Of a stretch of DNA of 64,000 nucleotides, positions 58,880-64,000 are shown in pieces. The stretch comes from Emmonsiellopsis sp. PD_33 (lineage: Eukaryota; Ascomycota; Eurotiomycetes; Onygenales; Ajellomycetaceae), in the NCBI GenBank assembly GCA_032988165.1, contig JANTQF010000107.1, positions 1 through 64,000 of the forward strand. The letters are read 5' to 3'. The notes beneath the pieces were generated by a model, which saw only the letters and a program-made list of their open reading frames with translations, was not told the origin of the DNA and made no database searches. Position numbers and translations under genes: made by a program. Every line of letters begins with the position of its first letter. Position 1 is the first letter of the stretch.

Positions 58880-59552
58880 TGCGGGAGCAATTTCACTCGG
58901 GATTTCGGAAAATCAAGGAGGGGCTCGAGTTGGTGGACTAGCCCGGGGCAAACAGAGTGAACGAAAGAATCCCATGTCTCCGGAAGAGTTGCCAATTGCT
59001 ATTGCTGACATTTATATAACTTCGACGACGTGATGGTATATGCAGCGTACACAGGAGAATCTTTGGAGTCCTGGCGGCATGTTCCCGATTTGTTGTTTTT
59101 CCGTTCCGTCGGGCGAACCGAGGTCGGCCTTTGTTGCCGGTGACTAAGCGGCCCTGATGTCATTGTTATGTCATCCTCTCCTCCCCCCTTGCTTCGCAGC
59201 AAACAATCGATCCATACGGCTACAGAGCAATGCGATGTGCAGGATGACCTTCAGTCCAGTTAGCTATGCAGCAGGCCGGTTATGACATTTCTTCGTGCGA
59301 TTAATAACGGCTTGCTGCATACTTCGGAGTCCCGATGCCCCTGAATGCCTAGTAATCACGATCAAGTCGGACCAAATTTCAACAATGGTCCGGTTGTACG
59401 ACAACAAAATCCCGTTTAAGTGAATGGATGGGATCTTCTTCTTGCCATTAACTGCCGCGTCTGGCTACCGTCTTTTTGAGTATTCCAGGCACTTTGCTCC
59501 CTTGGTTGATTATTTCATGTACGTACAGGCGGGGAAAAGTTTGTTCTCGGCC
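58880..59552. other. Intergenic region
   Basis: Upstream of panB and downstream of the reductase gene. Short overlapping frames; no gene supported. Confidence 0.45.
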
Positions 59553-60717
59553 TCAAGGATGCACATTTCTTTTGACAGTCTCCTTGCCATCCCGATAATA
59601 ATCCAATGCTTCATTGACCTTTCCAGCATCAAGTCCCTCGATCACTTCAAAATTGCTAGGCTTTATTTTCCCGTCGCGCGCCCACCCTGCGATATGCTTG
59701 AAAAATTCGATTGCGAATTCAGAATGCAGTTGGCTCGATCCCTTTATCATTCTACATTCGTATCCTGCTGTTTTGGATCCAATACTGTCGACCGAAATTT
59801 TATCGTCCTGAGGTTGGGTCAGTACAAGCAGCACGCCTTTCTTTGAGTTTGACAGCGCAGCAAGGCCGAGTTGCTGCGAGTCTCGGGAACTGAACGCGTC
59901 AACTGCATATACAAGGTTATCGCCTGTAACGTCTCGAATTTCCTTTAAAATATCCCTTGTGTGCCGATCAATGAAGCAGGTAGCGCCTAGATCCTTGAGC
60001 TTCCCCTCGTTTCTCTTTCCCGCCACGGCAATTATTTGACCAATGCCTGCCATCTTCGCAACTTGGATGGTATATCTTCCACAATTGGTCCCGGCCCCGA
60101 GGACTAGAAGGGTCTTTGATGCGTAGTCGAATGTGGCAGCCCCACTGCTCCATGGAGGCGGAAACCCATGCCCTGATTCATGGAAAAGAGCCAAAAATGG
60201 CGGAATCGTGTTTGTTGGCAAAGTTACCGCTTCGTCGTCGGTCAATCCGGAATCAGCGACTTTAGCGGCATGCTTCGCATTGACGATAGTGTACTCTTGC
60301 AGCCCCCCTGTATCGGCAGAGATGGGTCCGTTTCCATTTGGGCTAGATTGCGCAAAGACATGTTCTCCGACTGAATAGGTTGCTGCGATGGCCCCGGGAC
60401 CGAGCTTTACTACCTCGCCCGCGAGATCATTGGCTAGGACAGCCAGTCCGCTCTGCAAAAGTAATCCGAAGTCGCGCACTTTCTGGTCATGTGGGTTCAC
60501 TGTGGTTGTGTTTGTTAGCTGGTTGGGAAGCACGAAATGAAAGAATGGATGCGTGTACTCGTCTCTGGGCCTGGGGGTGGCATGTCCAATAGGGGAACTT
60601 ACAGCTAGCAGCAGTAACTTTTACAAGAAGCTCGTTCTCTCCTGGTTCTGGGATCGGTCGTTCTTCAAGGACAACAGGTGTGCCCACGGCATGGAGGAGT
60701 AGGGCCTTTTGAGACAT
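59553..60717 (-). CDS. Medium-chain dehydrogenase/reductase (zinc-type enoyl reductase-like), 353 aa
   Basis: Two exons, 60603-60717 and 59553-60499, with a 103-bp intron, 1,062 nt in frame. The N-terminal GroES-like domain reads MSQKALLLHAVGTPVVLEER, PGENELLVKVTAAS, LNPHDQKVRDFG, LANDLAGEVVKLGPG and YSVGEHVFA. The nucleotide-binding domain has LLVLGAGTNCGRYTIQVAK and IIAVAGKRNEGKLKDLGATC. The zinc ligands of true alcohol dehydrogenases are not seen, so it belongs with the quinone/enoyl reductase branch of the family, like fungal 'zinc-binding dehydrogenase' and ToxD/LovC-type proteins. The substrate is unknown. There is no adjacent polyketide synthase here. The end is DYYRDGKETVKRNVHP. Confidence 0.85.
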
Positions 60718-62655
60718 TATTGTGAGAAGGAATTTGAGGCTTATTAATTGTATTATAGTGTGTATACGGTGGTAAATTTCTCCCTTTAGAATTGGCTTGG
60801 ATCTTGAATATGAAATCGTATATACATAGTTTGTTCAGGTGTAGAAAGGGGGGGTCTTTTATATACCGGCCTCCTTACTTCGTCCGGCTGACAAATTTAT
60901 ATATTTCCGTCCACCCGCAAAAAATCTCTCAATCCACTCCACCACCAAACCTCGTGTCCACCCCGCATCTCAAACCATTCCAAGGTTTCTATCAATCATT
61001 CACCTCATCCGGAGACATTGGAGGTGGATAACTACTTCGCCATGGATAACATTGTTAATAAAAAACGTTCGAGTGGGGGATAACGGAAACCAGAATGTCT
61101 CCGAGCCTTATGGGGGGGATCGAGCCTCTATCATTACAAATCGAGCCTCTCTCATTACAAATTGGGAGAAGGATGATCATGATCATGGGATAGAATGGGT
61201 GAGTTACATTTTCCTCCCTTCTTTTTGTATCTAGGATGTGATTGGTGTGTTTCTGAGCTTTGGATGATGCTAGTTGAGGGCGGGATCGGATACATGAGAC
61301 TATCCGGACGTCCTTCGATTTGAATACCTATTGAACCGAAAATATTGCTACCTACTAATTCCAAGAGTCAGTTGCGAGGCAAGGGGGGGAGATATTACAG
61401 TCTGTCTGACAATTCCCCGATGGTGTGTGGTGCAAGGACGTTCAACGCGTTGATCCTGGCGTTTTTTGATCGGTCGTCAATCACGAATCTTCTGGTCCGG
61501 CGGTTGTGAGCTGAACGTCTTATGCTTTCAGATATACTACACTTGATGAAGCGGGTTTTTAGTCCTGACAGCTATGCCCGCCGCAAAGATGGAATGAAGC
61601 TCGCTTGATACGGGCGGCACCCTTGTCGGAAACCGATATGATTTCCGTGCCTACGCCGCAGCCTAGTGATATTGGTGTGTCTTAGGTAGATGCATATCTA
61701 CGAATTGCACCGTGCCGTTATCCAACATCGAAACCCTGTTTTTGTTGGATGTTGTTCGTTCCCCTCCTGGGCTTCGGTTCCTGGGAGGCTCGAGCCACCT
61801 ATGAATCAATTTGCTGCTGCGGTGCTGCTCATGCAGTCTCACGCATTTGAAAACATCTATTTTAAGATCCCAACATGCATTGCCTGCAACATTGAAAACG
61901 AGTGCCACTCCATTGCCAGACACGGGAAGTCCTAGTCACCTGCCCTTTTCGGAATCGCACGATGACAAGGGAGCTTGTTTGCTCTGTTAATGTCTACACT
62001 GAACAAGTCACGACACCATTCTGAGTTACATCTTGTGGAAGCGGACATGGCCTCATCAGCTATGTTGAACTTGAAGGGCGACCAGGATCGATCTTTCGCC
62101 CCGCCTGCATGTATTTGTGTCGTACCTACCTACCACAGAGTTGAGGGCACACACCTAGAGAGTCTTGCATGTTGGCGATTTACGAGTCCTCGATCCCTGA
62201 TGAACTGTCTGAGCACCTCAATGGCCATTTACCGGTTGGAAAACGCCTCAAGAGGGGTAGGATAATTTCTTTTTTATGTCTTTTTTTAGAAAGAAAGGGG
62301 CTACCTGACTCTGCAAAAGCCACTGCTGATTACCTCTCCCCTCCCCCGCTGAAGACGGTAGATGTCCGTTCGGGCGCGAACATGGCTGATGCATGCGTTT
62401 ATCCAATCACCGCTCGATCATATGTTGGTGGGCGGGGAAGAGAGATTCATCATGGTACCCCCTGGGAGCTAACTTATCAGTACAAGGCCGTCGACATTCG
62501 CTTTGCGGCTATGCTTAAAGCATTCGATGCTCCAGTTACATAATATCTGACCTTTGTTGAAAATTGTGTAATTCTGCTGCTGGACTCCGTTCTGAGCAAT
62601 ATATGCTTCATTCGACATTTCGCCCTCGAGGATTCGTTCGCCTGCTTTAGCAAAC
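60718..62655. other. Long intergenic region
   Basis: About 1.9 kb with only short frames (for example 61690-61935 and 62169-62543 on plus), none with a recognisable domain. A 21-bp direct repeat TCGAGCCTCT-A/C-TCATTACAAA occurs twice in tandem at 61120-61161. Confidence 0.4.
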
Positions 62656-64000
62656 ATGTTTGCCATTCTCACCTTCCTGTTTTTCGCTGGCCATGTTGCT
62701 GCAGATCGTGGAGAAGACTTTTCGAATAACCTGTTTACGGATCTGGCACCGTGGGTCCTACTACGTTTCATATAGTGGTACGGTTACTGACAAAACGTTG
62801 TTGCAATTAGGTTGCTGGCTCTCTTTGGAGAAAAGTTTACAATGCAGTTCATGAGTCAGTCCATGGGATGGGCGGATAATATAATCCTCGCTATGGCTCC
62901 CTTGGGTATTATCACCGCCGTTGTCGCCGCCACCAGGGTCGGCGGACCTTCATGGCTCAAAGCAATCGTCGGGAGAGCAAGAGAGAACTTGGCCGTTGCC
63001 GAAGCCGAGTTAATGTCGTCCACCTCAAAGGATGTTTGTGAAATGTGGAATGGCCAACAGGTGGTGAGGGTCATGGGTCAGGGCCAAATTCGGGAATTCA
63101 TAATTCTTATCCCTGATGATAATGATGATGGTGAAGAACTGAAGAAGCTGGAGGATGAGGTGATAAAGGCTGCGATACCAGAGAATGAAGAGGAAGAGCC
63201 AACAACCATGGAGGATGAAAAGGAAAAGGCTGCAACGATAGGGGTTGAAATACACACACTACAAGGGGTCAAACAGAGATGTTTGGAGGACTTGGGTTAG
63301 TGGAGCCCGCCACCCTTTTATGATATGGGCTTACAATTTGACACAGACGAGAAGAGCGAAGAACAGTTTCCGTGGCTGGATGCCAATCAAAAAGAGGTTC
63401 TTCTCCGCCTATGGATGCCCTCGAGATGTTATGTGGTTCGGAATTTGAACACGGATGCGCCAAACATAACATTCAATATCCATAATAGCGTCGGGAGGAA
63501 ACAGCTGCGAGTTGTAGCAGCCATCGGAATAGCGGTTCAGTTGGGAATCCTGATTTATTTCGGATTTCTAACTTACCACCCTACGCTGTCATTTCCAAAA
63601 GATGGTGACCCTGTTGCTGGTTATGCATTTCCTTGTGCTTCATCTGGAACGGCATTATTGGTAACAGGCATGCTTATATGCTCGCATGTGGTAGAGAGCA
63701 GCACGAAAGAGCATAGATATCGAGTAAAGAAGGGTTGGCAAGCTCAGATCGTCTGGTTACAAAGGAATGGAATCGTGAATGATCAATCTTTCCAGTCATA
63801 TGCGATCTTTGCGGATAGCCCACGATCGATCATCACGACGTCCCAACGATATTCCAAAAGATGGATGGGCGGCGACAAGGGCTTTGGACGAGGACACACT
63901 AAGGAGGAACGGGATAATACCTCATACATTATGGAAGTCAAGGTTATTGTAGGCACAATAATCACTATCTGTGGGTTCGTCGTCCAATTTATTGGATTAC
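62656..64000 (+). CDS. Membrane protein of a widespread fungal family, N-terminal part (cut by window end)
   Basis: Exons 62656-62750 and 62811-63295 join in frame. The protein starts MFAILTFLFFAGHVAADRGE, then NNLFTDLAP, LLALFGEKFTMQFMSQSMGW, DNIILAMAPLGIITAVVAAT, VGGPSWLKAIVGRARENLAV and a charged part with GVEIHTLQGVKQ. This opening is shared by a large family of uncharacterised ascomycete proteins with several membrane segments. A TAG at 63298-63300 stops the frame, yet the same frame continues open for more than 230 codons (WLDANQKEVLLRLWMP and later two hydrophobic segments) to the window end. A 51-bp intron 63296-63346 (GTTAGT...GACACAG) removes the stop without frame change and is the simplest model. 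A nonsense mutation is the alternative. Confidence 0.7.

Noticed and set aside
44395..60717. Secondary-metabolite gene cluster
   Set aside because: The reductase and the b5-dehydrogenase could belong to one, but no polyketide synthase, peptide synthetase, terpene synthase or pathway regulator is present, and the neighbours are housekeeping genes.
61660..62543. ORFs at 61690-61935 and 62169-62543
   Set aside because: Under 125 codons, no recognisable domain, in a region with other overlapping frames.
1..64000. CRISPR arrays, bacterial operons or Shine-Dalgarno sites
   Set aside because: The introns and protein families show a fungal nuclear genome; no regularly spaced repeats were seen.

Overview
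The window looks like a chromosome segment of a filamentous ascomycete. The genes have short GT-AG introns (51-170 bp), and the protein set includes Atg12, a DUF2011 protein, an LAMTOR1/Meh1-like anchor, a Crh glucanosyltransferase and GPI-type wall proteins. CpG-specific decay of repeats has been reported in Onygenales such as Coccidioides, so an onygenalean (Coccidioides-like) origin is my best inference; no species can be fixed from the sequence alone.

There are two sharply different compartments. Left of about 29.7 kb the DNA is AT-rich, nearly free of CpG (I find about three CpG between 3.45 and 29.7 kb) and made of nested transposable elements. A complete Ty3/Gypsy chromovirus lies at 3399-8997, with paired LTRs and ATTTT target duplications. 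It is followed by a Tad1-type LINE (about 9.6-29.69 kb). The LINE endonuclease domain is split by a very large hAT element of 13,483 bp (11678-25160, TSD CCTGGCTA), and 151 bp further on by a 519-bp non-autonomous relative (25320-25838, TSD TCTGGGTC). Removing both insertions conceptually gives one continuous LINE frame broken only by stop codons. Inside the large hAT are a decayed minus-strand transposase, about 8 kb of unrecognised plus-strand ORF relics, a family of about 12 palindromes, tandem tRNA-like units and a 147-bp TA-flanked MITE. An undecayed copy of that MITE sits at 34321 in the gene-rich part. A small island of ordinary sequence (about 2.6-3.44 kb) with one ORF lies at the left, after the end of another gene (1-174).

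Right of 29.7 kb the DNA has normal CpG content and ordinary genes. In order: a 155-aa protein (-), DUF2011 (-), MITE, Meh1/LAMTOR1-like (+), a doubtful low-complexity gene (+), Ubc8-type E2 (-), a 165-aa acidic protein (-), GH18 chitinase with an inserted chitin-binding module (-), a 696-aa membrane protein (+), cytochrome b5-acyl-CoA dehydrogenase fusion (+), a GPI-type cysteine-rich protein (-), Crh-type GH16 enzyme (+), a frameshifted ORF (+), a proline-rich GPI protein (+), Atg12 (+), ketopantoate hydroxymethyltransferase (-), a medium-chain reductase (-) and a partial membrane protein (+). Four of them (chitinase, Crh, two GPI-type proteins) act at or are predicted for the cell wall, within 15 kb. 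Three loci carry apparent single-base indels (Ubc8, chitinase, the 53.7-kb ORF), so base-level errors in the assembly or real lesions need checking.
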